In this document: one piece after another, positions 1-9,269 of the stretch
Position numbering within the stretch: position 1 is the stretch's first letter
Layout of the letters: every line of letters starts with the position of its first letter
Source of the DNA: Rhodoplanes tepidamans
Lineage (GTDB): Bacteria; Pseudomonadota; Alphaproteobacteria; Rhizobiales; Xanthobacteraceae
Length of the DNA: 64,000 nt
Assembly: GCF_030813915.1 (NCBI RefSeq)
Contig: NZ_JAUSUJ010000024.1
Location: forward strand, 51,428 to 115,427
Direction: 5' to 3'
Made by a program: the position numbers and the translations under genes
The notes under the pieces: generated by a model
Seen by the model: the letters and a program-made list of their open reading frames with translations, nothing else
Told to the model about the DNA's origin: nothing
Databases searched by the model: none

Positions 1-757
1 CGGACTTGGGGGACGCCGACTCGTTCGGCGCGGGCTCGCGCGGAGCGGGCCCGGCGTGCGCACCCGCCTCCTCGGCGACGATGCGGCCGTCCTCGATGCG
101 GACGATGCGGTCGGCGAAGGGCAGCGTGCGCGGATCGTGGGTGACGACCAGGACGGCGCGGCGCGGATCCTTCGCGATGTCGGCCAGCACCGTCATGATG
201 GCGCGGCCGTTGTCGCCGTCGAGCGAGGCGGTCGGCTCGTCGGCGAACAGCGCCGCGGTGCGTCCGACCACGGCGCGGGCGATGGCGACGCGCTGCTGCT
301 CGCCGCCCGACAGCTCGCGCGGGAACGCATGGTGCTTGTGCGCCAGGCCGACGGTGGCGAGCGCCGCCGCGGCGCGCTCGGGCGCGTCCTCGCCGTGCTC
401 GCCGCGCACGTCGAGCACCAGCCGGACGTTCTCGATCGCGGTCAGGGTCGGGAACAGGTGATAGGACTGGAACACGAATCCGACATGGGTGCGGCGCAGC
501 CGCGCCAGCGTCTCGGGGCCGGCGCCGGTCGTGGTCTCGCCGGCGAGCCGCACGGTGCCGCGGGTCGGCGTCAGCATGCCGCCGAGGATCGACAGCAGCG
601 TCGTCTTGCCGCTGCCCGACGGCCCCATCAGCAGCGTCAGCTCGCCGCCCTTCAGGGCGAGCGACACGCCGCGCAGCGCCTGCACGCGGCCGGCGCCCTC
701 GCCGAGCGTCTTCTCGACGTCCACGGCCTCGACGATCGGGGTGGTCGCGGCGGTCAT
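1..757 (-). CDS. ABC exporter ATP-binding protein, DevA/LolD type (partial, runs off left edge)
   Basis: Nucleotide-binding subunit of a MacB/DevA-type ABC exporter. About 252 residues are visible from the ATG at 757; no stop appears before the window edge, but the ATPase core is complete and only a Pro/Ala-rich tail is being cut. Walker A (GPSGSGKTT, about residue 48), the Q-loop (FVFQSYHLFP), signature LSGGEQQRVAIARA and Walker B/D-loop ADEPTASLD are all intact, so an active ATPase is expected. The start codon overlaps the permease stop by ATGA, so the two genes are translationally coupled. The periplasmic adaptor (DevB/HlyD-like) expected for such exporters is not in view. Substrate unknown. 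Confidence 0.9.
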   Translation of the reverse strand, partial: MTAATTPIVEAVDVEKTLGEGAGRVQALRGVSLALKGGELTLLMGPSGSGKTTLLSILGGMLTPTRGTVRLAGETTTGAGPETLARLRRTHVGFVFQSYHLFPTLTAIENVRLVLDVRGEHGEDAPERAAAALATVGLAHKHHAFPRELSGGEQQRVAIARAVVGRTAALFADEPTASLDGDNGRAIMTVLADIAKDPRRAVLVVTHDPRTLPFADRIVRIEDGRIVAEEAGAHAGPAPREPAPNESASPKS

Positions 758-2037
758 CGGCTCAGCACCGTGGCGGGATCGATGCGCACCACCTCGCGGA
801 TCGCGGCGACCGCCGAGACGGCGCACATCACGACGGTGAGCACCAGCAGGCCGAGCACCAGCCCCGGCGTCATCACCACGGGCAGGGCGGAGTCGGCGGT
901 GAGCACGACGATCACCACGCCGGCCGCGGTGGCGAGCAGGAAGCCGACCACGGCGCTGAGCAGCGCCTGCCACAGGATCACCTCGACGATGTAGCGGGTC
1001 GACGAGCCGATGGCGCGCAGCGTGGCGAACTCGGCGATGTGGTCCTTGGTGCTGGAATAGAGCGTCTGCGCGACGATCACGGTGCCGACCACGATGCCGA
1101 GCAGGGCGCCGCCGAACAGCGCCGCGCCGGCGCCGGTGCCGAACAGCCAGAACGACCGGCTGCGCTCGCGGAACTCGGCGCGGGTCAGCACCTCGGCGTC
1201 GGCGATGTTGCCCTGGATGCGATCGCGCACCGCGGTCGCGTCGGCGTCCGGCCGGAGCCGCACCAGAAAGTAGGTGGCGCGGTCGGCCGGCGTGTTCATG
1301 TAGGCGCGGGCGCGGTCGTACGCGGCGAACACGTAGGGCGTGGTGGTGAACGAGCGGATGCCCGACGTGACCGCGACGATGCGGGCCTTCTGGTCGCGCA
1401 GCTCGCCGGCGTCGCCGAGCCCCCGCACGCCGAGCCGACCGAAATAGGAGCGGTCGACCGCGACCGAGAACGGCGTCGCCAGCGCGTCGACGCGGCCCTC
1501 GACCACGTTCCACGGACCGAGGCCGCCGCCGCGCGGATCGGAGCCGACGACGAACACCGGCGTCGCGCCGCCGTCCGGCCGCCGCCATTCGGCGAAGCCG
1601 AGCACCAGCGGCGCCACGTCGGCGACCCCGGCGATGGAGAGCGCCCGGAACCGCTGGCGGTCGTCGAGCAGCGACGGGTCCTCGAAGTTCCGGGTGCCCT
1701 TCGGGACGATCCACAGGTCGGCGTCGGCATGGTCGATCATGGTCGTCACCATGCGCTCGAAGCCGAGATAGAGCCCGATCTGGACGGTCACCAGGATCAC
1801 CGAGAAGACGATGCCGATGACCGTGGTGACGAGCCGCACCCGATCGTGGAACAGGTTGCGCCAGGCGAGCAGCACGATCAGCGGCAGGCCGCGCTTGCGG
1901 GCCCGCGCGAGGTGCTCGTGCAGCGCGTCGGCGGCGTCGCCGAGCCGCGACAGCGCGGAGGCCGCGCCGCTGCGCAGCGCCGGGCCGGCGGCGGTGCGCA
2001 GGCGCATGTCGATCCGCTCGATCCAGCCCGGCCGCAT
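754..2037 (-). CDS. DevC-like ABC exporter permease (FtsX/MacB fold)
   Basis: Membrane subunit of the exporter, 427 residues. A hydrophobic segment near residues 60-80 is followed by a large periplasmic domain and three closely spaced C-terminal helices, the MacB/FtsX arrangement; the region around 'LFHDRVRLVTTVIGI' and the C-terminal 'EVVRIDPATVL' tail are typical of the DevC branch. I chose the ATG at 2037 because GGAGG and GGGGAACGGA lie directly upstream; an ATG at 2007 is the alternative. The reading frame stays open far upstream to 3723, but that part is a shadow of atzF. It probably forms a transcription unit with the ATPase, divergent from atzF. Exported substrate not predictable. Confidence 0.85.
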   Translation of the reverse strand: MRPGWIERIDMRLRTAAGPALRSGAASALSRLGDAADALHEHLARARKRGLPLIVLLAWRNLFHDRVRLVTTVIGIVFSVILVTVQIGLYLGFERMVTTMIDHADADLWIVPKGTRNFEDPSLLDDRQRFRALSIAGVADVAPLVLGFAEWRRPDGGATPVFVVGSDPRGGGLGPWNVVEGRVDALATPFSVAVDRSYFGRLGVRGLGDAGELRDQKARIVAVTSGIRSFTTTPYVFAAYDRARAYMNTPADRATYFLVRLRPDADATAVRDRIQGNIADAEVLTRAEFRERSRSFWLFGTGAGAALFGGALLGIVVGTVIVAQTLYSSTKDHIAEFATLRAIGSSTRYIVEVILWQALLSAVVGFLLATAAGVVIVVLTADSALPVVMTPGLVLGLLVLTVVMCAVSAVAAIREVVRIDPATVLSR

Positions 2038-2190
2038 TCCGTTCCCCGATCCTCCGCCCGCGCGACAGCCGGCGGGCGCCACCCGTGAGGCGGCAGTGTG
2101 GCGCCCGAAATGGGCCGGATGAAGCCGGTCGCGGTGTCGCTGCGACGATCCGCGCGCGCCGCCGCAGCCCTGCCGCGCAGGCGGCCACGC

Positions 2191-2206
2191 CGGCATTGCA
2201 CTTGCA
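2191..2206 (+). promoter_or_regulatory. Sigma-54 (RpoN) type promoter for atzF
   Basis: The sequence reads CGGCATT-GCAC-TTGCA, against the RpoN consensus TGGCACG-N4-TTGCA. The diagnostic GG (2192-2193) and GC (2204-2205) are separated by exactly 10 bases. Transcription would begin near 2217, about 50 bases before the GTG of atzF. Nitrogen control of an allophanate hydrolase makes biological sense. No clear NtrC site was found nearby, so the assignment rests on the promoter element and gene function. Confidence 0.55.
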
Positions 2207-2265
2207 GGAAAATAATGCACAACAAACCACTTGGTGCCATCCCGGCAGCATGCGAGGGGGATCCC

Positions 2266-4059
2266 GTGACGGAGACGGTCGCCGACATCGTGAACGCGCA
2301 CAGGGCCGGGCGGGCGGACCCGGCCGAGACGGTCGCCCGCGCCTATGCGCGGCTGCGCGCCTACGACGATCCGGCGCTGTTCATCACGGTGCGCGACGAG
2401 GCGGAGGCGATCGCCGAGGCGCGGGCCCTCGCCGCGGCGGGCGGCGCCGACAAGCCGCTCTTCGGCGTGCCGGTCGCCGTCAAGGACAACATCGACGTCG
2501 CCGGCCTGCCGACCACGGCGGCCTGCCCGGCCTTCGCCTACACGCCGCAGCGCGACGCCACCGCGGTGGCGCGGCTGCGCGCCGCCGGCGCGATCGTGAT
2601 CGGCAAGACCAACCTGGATCAGTTCGCCACCGGACTGGTCGGCGTGCGCTCGCCCTACGGGACGCCGCGCAACCCGCACGATGCGGCGCTGGTGCCGGGA
2701 GGCTCGTCTTCGGGCTCGGCCGTCGCGGTCGCCGCCGGCATCGTGCCGCTGGCGCTCGGCACCGACACGGCCGGATCGGGCCGGGTGCCGGCCGGCCTCA
2801 ACAACATCGTCGGGCTGAAGCCGAGCCTCGGCCTCGTCCCGGCGACCGGCGTCGTGCCGGCCTGCCGCTCGCTCGACACCATCTCGGTGTTCGCGCTGAC
2901 CACCGACGACGCCCATCTGGCGCTCGCCGCCATGGCGGGCGTCGATGCGGCCGACGCCTTCTCGCGCGCCTTTCCGCCGTCGCGGCCGGGGCCGCTGGCG
3001 GCCGGGCTGCGCATCGGCGTGCCGCGCCATGCCGACCGGGTCTTCTTCGGCGACGCGCGCGCCGAGACGGCTTATCTGCACGCCCTGGAGATCGCCGCCG
3101 CGCTCGGCGCCACCCTCGTCGACGTCGACATGGCGCCGTTCTACGCGACGGCGCGGCTGCTCTACGACGGCCCGTGGGTGGCCGAGCGGTTCGCCGCCGT
3201 CGGCGAGTTCATGGCCCGTCATCCCGACGCCGTGCATCCGGTCACCAACGAGATCGTCCTCTCCGGCAGCCGGCCGACTGCCGTGGACGCCTTCCAGGCC
3301 TTCTACAAGCTGCAGGCGCTGCGGGTGCAGGCGCGCGAGACGCTCGGCCGTCTCGACATGCTGATGGTGCCGACCGCGCCGGCCGCCTACACGGTGGCCG
3401 AGCTGGAGGCCGAGCCGATCCGGCTCAACAGCAATCTCGGCACCTACACGAACTTCGTGAACCTGCTCGACATGGCCGGCCTCGCCGTGCCGGCGGCGAT
3501 CGCCGAGGACGGCACGCCGTTCGGCGTCACGCTGCTCGCCCCGGCCGGCCGCGACGCCGCGCTCGCCTCGTTCGGCCGCGTGCTGCACGCCAGGACCGGC
3601 CTGCCGCTCGGCGCACTCGGCGTGCCGCAGCCCGAGCTGCGTCCGCTGCCGGCCACCGCGGCCGAGGGCGAGTTCGTGCTCGCCGCGGTCGGCGCCCATC
3701 TCACCGGCCTGCCGCTCAATCACGAGCTGACCGGCCTCGGCGGCCGTTATCTGGAGACGACGCGGACCGCGGCCGACTATCGGCTGTTCGCGCTGCCCGG
3801 CACGACGCCGCCGAAGCCCGGCCTGCTGCGGGTGGCGGCCGGCAGCGGCGGCCCGATCGAGGTCGAGCTGTGGGCCCTGACGGCGGAGAGCTTCGGCCGC
3901 TTCGTCGCCGCCGTGCCGTCGCCGCTGTCGATCGGCAACGCGACGCTCGCCGACGGCCGCGTGGTGAAGTGCTTCCTGGTCGAGGCCGAGGCGGTCGCCG
4001 GCGCCCGTGACATCACGGCGGCAGGCGGATGGCGCGCCTTCCTGGGGAAGACGAGCTGA
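2266..4059 (+). CDS. atzF: Allophanate hydrolase (AtzF/DUR1,2-type amidase)
   Basis: Hydrolyses allophanate (urea-1-carboxylate) to ammonia and CO2, the last step of urea-carboxylase, biuret and s-triazine nitrogen release. The amidase-signature domain has the Ser-cisSer-Lys triad in order: Lys73 in AVKDNID, Ser147 in PGGSSSGS and nucleophile Ser171 in DTAGSGR, with the spacing known for Pseudomonas AtzF (91/165/189). A C-terminal domain (about 460-597) matches the AtzF C-terminal region. Length of 597 residues is normal for the family. I chose GTG at 2266 because GAGGGGG sits five bases upstream; the frame is open further up without a good site. No urea carboxylase or biuret hydrolase is in view. 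The stop codon lies within a 14-bp palindrome shared with the convergent regulator gene. Confidence 0.93.
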   Translation: MTETVADIVNAHRAGRADPAETVARAYARLRAYDDPALFITVRDEAEAIAEARALAAAGGADKPLFGVPVAVKDNIDVAGLPTTAACPAFAYTPQRDATAVARLRAAGAIVIGKTNLDQFATGLVGVRSPYGTPRNPHDAALVPGGSSSGSAVAVAAGIVPLALGTDTAGSGRVPAGLNNIVGLKPSLGLVPATGVVPACRSLDTISVFALTTDDAHLALAAMAGVDAADAFSRAFPPSRPGPLAAGLRIGVPRHADRVFFGDARAETAYLHALEIAAALGATLVDVDMAPFYATARLLYDGPWVAERFAAVGEFMARHPDAVHPVTNEIVLSGSRPTAVDAFQAFYKLQALRVQARETLGRLDMLMVPTAPAAYTVAELEAEPIRLNSNLGTYTNFVNLLDMAGLAVPAAIAEDGTPFGVTLLAPAGRDAALASFGRVLHARTGLPLGALGVPQPELRPLPATAAEGEFVLAAVGAHLTGLPLNHELTGLGGRYLETTRTAADYRLFALPGTTPPKPGLLRVAAGSGGPIEVELWALTAESFGRFVAAVPSPLSIGNATLADGRVVKCFLVEAEAVAGARDITAAGGWRAFLGKTS

Positions 4060-4066
4060 TCAGCTC
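4053..4066. repeat. 14-bp perfect palindrome carrying both convergent stop codons
   Basis: GAGCTGATCAGCTC is self-complementary. The TGA of atzF (4057-4059) and the TGA of the opposing GntR gene (4060-4062) sit back to back at its centre, so both proteins end with Ser-stop. It has no spacer or U-run and is too short to be a convincing terminator. Confidence 0.7.
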
Positions 4067-4859
4067 TCCGTCGTTCCGGGGCGCGGCAACGCCGCGAACC
4101 CGGACACCACCGGCGAGTCCGGAGCCTGCCGCTGGAGTCCGGATCCGCGCGCCGTCGCGCGCGGTCCGGAATGACCAGAAGCGGGCGGTTCCGGCGTGAG
4201 GGCGCCGCGGGTGTCGGCATAGACGCCGTACTCCTCGCACACCGTCATGATGTGGGCCTGCATGGCGCCGACGGCGCCATAGCGGTCGCCCCGCACGATC
4301 GCCTGGACGACGCGCTCGTGCTCGCGATGCGACTTCGCCAGCCGGCCGAGATTGCGGAACTGGGCGCGGCGGAACGGCTGCAGCCGCGCCCGCGTCGCCA
4401 GCGTGATCTCGGTCAGATAGAGGTTGTGGGCGCCGGCATAGATGGCGCCGTGAAAGGCCTCGTTCGCCTCGTGGAAGCGCTGCGGGTCGCCGAGCTGGAC
4501 GAGGGCCCGCAGCTCCTCGTGCACGCCCTCGAGGTCGCGCCGCTCGGCGCCGGTCATGCGCTCGGCGGCGAGCCCGGCGCACAGCGCCTCGAGCTCGGCC
4601 ATCACCTCGAACATGCCGACCACCTGGGCGTCGCTAGGCCGCGCCACCACGGCGCCGCGGTGCGGCCGCGACTCGACGAGCCCGCTCGCCGCGAGCTGGC
4701 GGATCGCCTCGCGCACCGGCGTGCGCGACACCTTGAAGCGGCGTGCCAGCTCGCTCTCGTCGAGCGCCGTGCCGGGCACCAGGGTGCCGCGCACGATCTC
4801 GTCGGCGAGCTGCAGCCGCAGCTCCTCGGCGAGCGTCCGCCGCCCGGTCGCGGTGTTGC

Positions 4860-4863
<4 letters not shown>
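4060..4863 (-). CDS. GntR/FCD-family transcriptional regulator with repeat-encoded C-terminal tail
   Basis: 267-residue one-component regulator. The N-terminal winged helix shows the GntR pattern (LAEELRLQLADEIVRGTLVPG, then ALDESELARRFKVSRTPVREA with the recognition helix). The all-helical FCD ligand-binding domain spans about residues 85-220 with His-rich metal-binding positions (FHEANEAFHGAIY, HREHERVV, MQAHI). It is the last gene of the dpp-type operon: its ATG overlaps the stop of the upstream ATPase (ATGA), so it probably controls that operon and possibly atzF. Residues from about 230 to the end are encoded by a palindromic repeat (4070-4175) and are unlikely to be functional FCD sequence; the original stop was probably lost by insertion. 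Confidence 0.9.
4070..4175. repeat. Palindromic repeat, family A (GTCATTCCGGGG...CCCCGGAATGAC), diverged copy
   Basis: About 105 bases with terminal inverted arms (TCGTTCCGGGGCGCG at left, GGTCCGGAATGACC at right) and an internal inverted CGAACCCGGA/TCCGGATCC-like core. The same architecture recurs at 14130, 15090, 18187, 32280 and 53702. This copy is read through by the end of the GntR gene. Confidence 0.75.
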
Positions 4864-5932
<1,069 letters not shown>

Positions 5933-5936
<4 letters not shown>

Positions 5937-6904
5937 GACAGCGGGTTCCAGCAGGCGACGACATGCTCGGGGATCGCCGGGGCGGCCGGCAGCGCCGCGT
6001 CGCAGTCGCCGAGGCGGCGCGGACAGCGCTCGGCGTAGCGGCAGGGCGGCAGATCGAGCCGGCGCAGGTCCGGCAGCGATCCCGGGATCGAGGCGAGCGC
6101 GGCAAGGCTGGCGGCGGCGTCGGGCGTCGCGGCGATCAGCTCGGCCGTGTAGGGATGGCGCGGCCGGGCGAACAGCTCGGCAGTCGTCGCGTTCTCGACC
6201 ACGTGGCCGGCATGCATCACGACGATGCGGTCGGCCCGCTGCGCCGCGAGCGCGAGATCGTGGGTGATGAAGATCGTCGCCATGCCGATGTCGCGGGCGA
6301 GGTCGCCGATCAGGTCCATGATCACGGCCTGGGTGGTCACGTCGAGGCCGGTGGTCGGCTCGTCGGCGATCAGCACCGAGGGCTTCGCGGCGAGCGCGAT
6401 GGCGATCATCACGCGCTGGCACATGCCGCCCGACATCTCAAACGGATAGGCCTTGGCGCGACGCGCCGGATCCGTGATGCCGACGTCGCGCAGAAGCTCC
6501 ACGGCCCGGCCGGGTGCCTCGCGGCGCGGCACGTTGGCGTGGCGGATCAGCACGTCGGCGATCTGCTGGCCGACGGTGCGGATCGGGTTGAGCGCCGTGC
6601 GCGGGTTCTGGAAGATCATGGCGATCTCGCGCCCGCGCACCGCGGCCACCTGGTCGGCGCTCGCGGCGAGGAGATCGAGGCCGCCCAGCATGGCGCGGCC
6701 CGACGTGATCCTGCCGGCCGGATCGAGAATTCCCATCACGGCATAGGCCGTCACCGACTTGCCGGAGCCCGACTCGCCGACGATCGCCAGCGTCTCGCCC
6801 TTGGGCACCGCGAAGCTGACCCGCTCCAGCGCCCGCACCGTGCCGGAGCGGGTGCGGAACTCGACCGCGAGGTCTTCCACCACGAGGGCCGGGACGGCGG
6901 TCAT
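5933..6904 (-). CDS. Peptide-type ABC importer ATPase, DppD/OppD-like
   Basis: 323-residue partner ATPase of the same importer. Walker A GESGSGKSV, Q-loop IFQNPRTALNP, signature MSGGMCQRVMIAIA, Walker B LIADEPTTGLD and switch His (ITHDLALA) are intact. The C-terminal Cys-containing oligopeptide_HPY motif (PPCRYAERCPRRLGDC) is present. It lies between the permease gene (separated by a family B repeat) and the DppF-like gene (4-base overlap). The paired D/F ATPases show that the importer uses a heterodimeric ATPase. Confidence 0.9.
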
Positions 6905-6958
6905 GGGCGGCTCCGGGCTGGGCTCTGGCCCGTCATGGCCGGCGCCCTCTTCTCCGAT

Positions 6959-7040
6959 CGTCCCCGCGAAAGCGGGGACCCAGGGGCGTCAGGTGTCGTC
7001 GCCCGTGGCCCTGGATTCCCGCTTGCGTGGGAATGAGCGG
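6959..7040. repeat. Palindromic repeat, family B (GTCCCCGCGAAAGCGGGGACCC...GGGAATGAGCGG)
   Basis: Two stem-loops in tandem: CCCCGCGAAAGCGGGG at the left, and CCCGCTTGCGTGGG at the right with flanking CTGGATTCCC. It sits inside the operon between the DppC-like and DppD-like genes. A near-identical element occurs at 7938-8020. The upstream stop codon still carries an overlapping ATG (ACATGAGG), as if the genes once overlapped. Confidence 0.8.
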
Positions 7041-7055
7041 AGTTCTGGATGATCC

Positions 7056-7910
7056 TCATGTCCGCCTCCGCGGGTCGACGATGTCGCGCAGGCCGTCGCC
7101 GAGCAGGTTGAAGCAGAACACGGCGATCATCAGCGCGAGGCCGGGGAAGAAGGCGATCCACCACTCGCCCGAGACGATGAAGGCGGCGCCCTCGGCGACC
7201 ATGATGCCCCATTCGGGCGTCGGCGGTCGCACGCCAAGCCCGATGAAGGAGAGGCCGGCGGCGTTGAGGATGGCGTAACCCATGGTGAGCGACATCTGCA
7301 CCACGAGAATCGGAATCACGTTGGGCAGGATCTGGAAGACCAGGATGCGCCACTCGCCGTTGCCGGAGAGCCGCGCGGCCTCGACGAAGCCGGCCTCGCG
7401 GCGGACGTTCGCCTCGGCCCGGGCGACGCGGGCGTAGAGCGGAAAGTTCACGATCGCGGTGGCGATGACGATGTTCTGCACCGTGTTGCCGAGCGCCGCG
7501 ACGATCCCCATCGCGAGCACGAACAGCGGGAACGCCATGATCGTGTCGGCGATGCGGCCGACGATGCGGTCGGTCCAGCCGCCGAAGAAGCCGGCGGCGA
7601 CGCCGGCGAGCCCGCCCATGCAGAAGACCAGCACGACCGAGGCGACCGCGATGCCGAAGTCGAGCCGCGTCGCGACGACCACGCGCGAGAAGATGTCGCG
7701 GCCGAGCTGATCGGTGCCGAACCAGAACTGCGCCGAGGGCGGCTGTAGCGCCATCGTCGTGTTGGAGGCGAGCGGATCGTGCGGCACCAGGAACGGCCCG
7801 AACAGGGCGGCGAGCACGATCAGCAGGAACAGTCCGAAGGACAGCCCGGTGACCGGGTTCTCGGAGACGACGTAGCGCGCATGACGCATGGTGGCGACGA
7901 GGGCGGTCAT
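7056..7910 (-). CDS. Peptide-type ABC importer permease, DppC-like
   Basis: 284-residue inner-membrane permease. The DppC pattern is clear: an N-terminal OppC_N segment with one transmembrane helix (about residues 25-45), the 'HWFGTDQLGRDIFSR'-type motif (here QFWFGTDQLGRDIFSR), then five more helices and the EAA loop (EAARLSGNGEWRILVFQILPN). ATG at 7910 gives the usual length; an internal ATG (MRHARY, 7889) is possible. It lies between two family B repeats that separate it from the genes on both sides, which is unusual for a translationally coupled importer operon. Confidence 0.9.
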   Translation of the reverse strand: MTALVATMRHARYVVSENPVTGLSFGLFLLIVLAALFGPFLVPHDPLASNTTMALQPPSAQFWFGTDQLGRDIFSRVVVATRLDFGIAVASVVLVFCMGGLAGVAAGFFGGWTDRIVGRIADTIMAFPLFVLAMGIVAALGNTVQNIVIATAIVNFPLYARVARAEANVRREAGFVEAARLSGNGEWRILVFQILPNVIPILVVQMSLTMGYAILNAAGLSFIGLGVRPPTPEWGIMVAEGAAFIVSGEWWIAFFPGLALMIAVFCFNLLGDGLRDIVDPRRRT

Positions 7911-7937
7911 GACGCGGCCTCCGAGCCACGCTCCGCT

Positions 7938-8020
7938 CGTCCCCGCGAAAGCGGGGACCCAGGGGCTACGAACACCATCGTCCGTGGCTCTGGAGTCCCG
8001 CTTACGCGGGAATGAGCGGA
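7938..8020. repeat. Palindromic repeat, family B, second copy
   Basis: Nearly the same sequence and orientation as 6959-7040: CCCCGCGAAAGCGGGG hairpin, then TGGAGTCCCGCTTACGCGGGAATGAGCGGA. It lies between the DppB-like stop and the DppC-like start. The DppB-like stop is embedded in GCATGAGG, again a vestigial ATGA overlap. Confidence 0.8.
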
Positions 8021-8064
8021 GACCGGGGCTGGTTTCACGTCGACACGGGACATCGCGCTGCGCC

Positions 8065-9078
8065 TCATGCGTCCATCCTCGCGCGGGGGTCGATCAGGCC
8101 GTAGAGGAGGTCGATCGCGAGATTGAGGGCGACGTAGAGCACCGCCATGGTGAGGACGAAGCCCTGGACGGGTGCGAAGTCGGAGGCGATCAGCGCCTCG
8201 ACCGCGAAGGAGCCGATGCCGGGCCAGGCGAACACCTTCTCGACCAGCACGTTGGCGCCGAGCAGAAAGGAGAACACCATGCCGAGCGTGGTGATCACCG
8301 GCAGCATGGCGTTGCGGAACGCGTAGGTGACGACCACCGTGTAGGAGGCGAGGCCGCAGGCCCGCGCGGTGCGCACGAAGTCCGAGGAGAGCACGGCCAG
8401 CATCGAGGCGCGGGTCATGCGGGCGATCGGCGCGAGCGCGAAGATGCCGAGCGTGAGGGCCGGCAGCGCGAGCTGCTTCAGGCTCGCCATGAAGGTCGTT
8501 CCGTCACCGGCGAGAAGGCTGTCGATCAGATAGAAGCCCGTGATGGTCGGCGGCGGGCTGTCGAAGATGCCCAGCCGACCGAGCGGCGCCGGCGCCCAGC
8601 CGAGCAGGTAGTAGAAGACGTAGACCAGGATCAGGCCGGTGAAGAACACCGGCAGCGACACGCCCGCCGTGGTGACGATCCGGCAGGCGTGGTCGATCAT
8701 CGAGCCGGGCCGGGTCGCGGCCAGGATGCCGAGCGGCACGGCGATCGCCATCGACACGAGGAGGCCGAGCAGGGTGAGCTCGGCCGAGGCCGGCAGGCGC
8801 GCCGCGATCTCGGCCGCCACCGGCTGGCCGGTGGTCAGCGAGGTGCCGAGGTCGCCGCGGACCAGCGCCTGGACATAGTCGACGAACTGGACGGGCAGCG
8901 GCTGGTCGAGCCCGAGCGATTTTCGGATCTGCTCGATCGCTTCCGTGCTGGCGGCCGGGCCGGCGAAATAGGCGGCCGGATCGCCGGGCAGCGCGCGGGT
9001 GAGCAGGAACGTCACGATGACGACCCCGATCAGGCTCGGGATCGTCATCACGAGGCGCTTGAGGATCAGGGTCGGCAT
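8065..9078 (-). CDS. Peptide-type ABC importer permease, DppB-like
   Basis: 337-residue first permease of the importer. The N-terminus (LILKRLVMTIPSLIGVVIVTFLLTRALPGDPA) is the hallmark DppB/OppB start with the first membrane helix, followed by a periplasmic segment and five more helices. The EAA loop reads DFVRTARACGLASYTVVVTYAFRNA. The gene follows the binding-protein gene after about 190 bases occupied by a family C repeat. Confidence 0.9.
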   Translation of the reverse strand: MPTLILKRLVMTIPSLIGVVIVTFLLTRALPGDPAAYFAGPAASTEAIEQIRKSLGLDQPLPVQFVDYVQALVRGDLGTSLTTGQPVAAEIAARLPASAELTLLGLLVSMAIAVPLGILAATRPGSMIDHACRIVTTAGVSLPVFFTGLILVYVFYYLLGWAPAPLGRLGIFDSPPPTITGFYLIDSLLAGDGTTFMASLKQLALPALTLGIFALAPIARMTRASMLAVLSSDFVRTARACGLASYTVVVTYAFRNAMLPVITTLGMVFSFLLGANVLVEKVFAWPGIGSFAVEALIASDFAPVQGFVLTMAVLYVALNLAIDLLYGLIDPRARMDA

Positions 9079-9107
9079 GGTGCACTCCGCTGCGTGACGC
9101 CGGTCTC

Positions 9108-9240
9108 ACCTCTCTCCGCGTGCGGGGAGAGGTCGACATTCGCGCGTTCAGCGCGGATGTCGGGTGAGGGCGCCTCTCATGGATACGGAGGCGCCCCCTC
9201 ACCCCACCCCTCTCCCCGCAGGCGGGGAGAGGGAGCGCGC
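9108..9240. repeat. Palindromic repeat, family C (CACCTCTC..GGGGAGAGG with GTGAGGG/CCCTCACC)
   Basis: Two hairpins of the type CTCTCCGCGTGCGGGGAGAG and CTCTCCCCGCAGGCGGGGAGAG flank a central CGCGCGTTCAGCGCG-type stem and GTGAGGGCGCC/GGCGCCCCCTCAC arms. A related element lies at 33658-33790 and a fragment at 27680-27712. It sits within the importer operon between binding protein and DppB-like permease. Confidence 0.75.
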
Positions 9241-9269
9241 CCATCGTGCGGGCGCGCCGTGCCTCTCGC

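Noticed and set aside
2216..2238. TGCAC...GGTGC pair near atzF as an NtrC site
   Set aside because: The spacing is 12-13 bases instead of seven and it lies downstream of the predicted transcription start.
2038..3723. Long N-terminal extension of the DevC-like permease frame
   Set aside because: The extra sequence is antisense to atzF, low-complexity and without family similarity; a good ribosome site marks the start at 2037.
6959..8020. Two similar repeats in succession as a CRISPR array
   Set aside because: Only two copies about 980 bases apart with a gene between them, and internal hairpins of intergenic repeat type.
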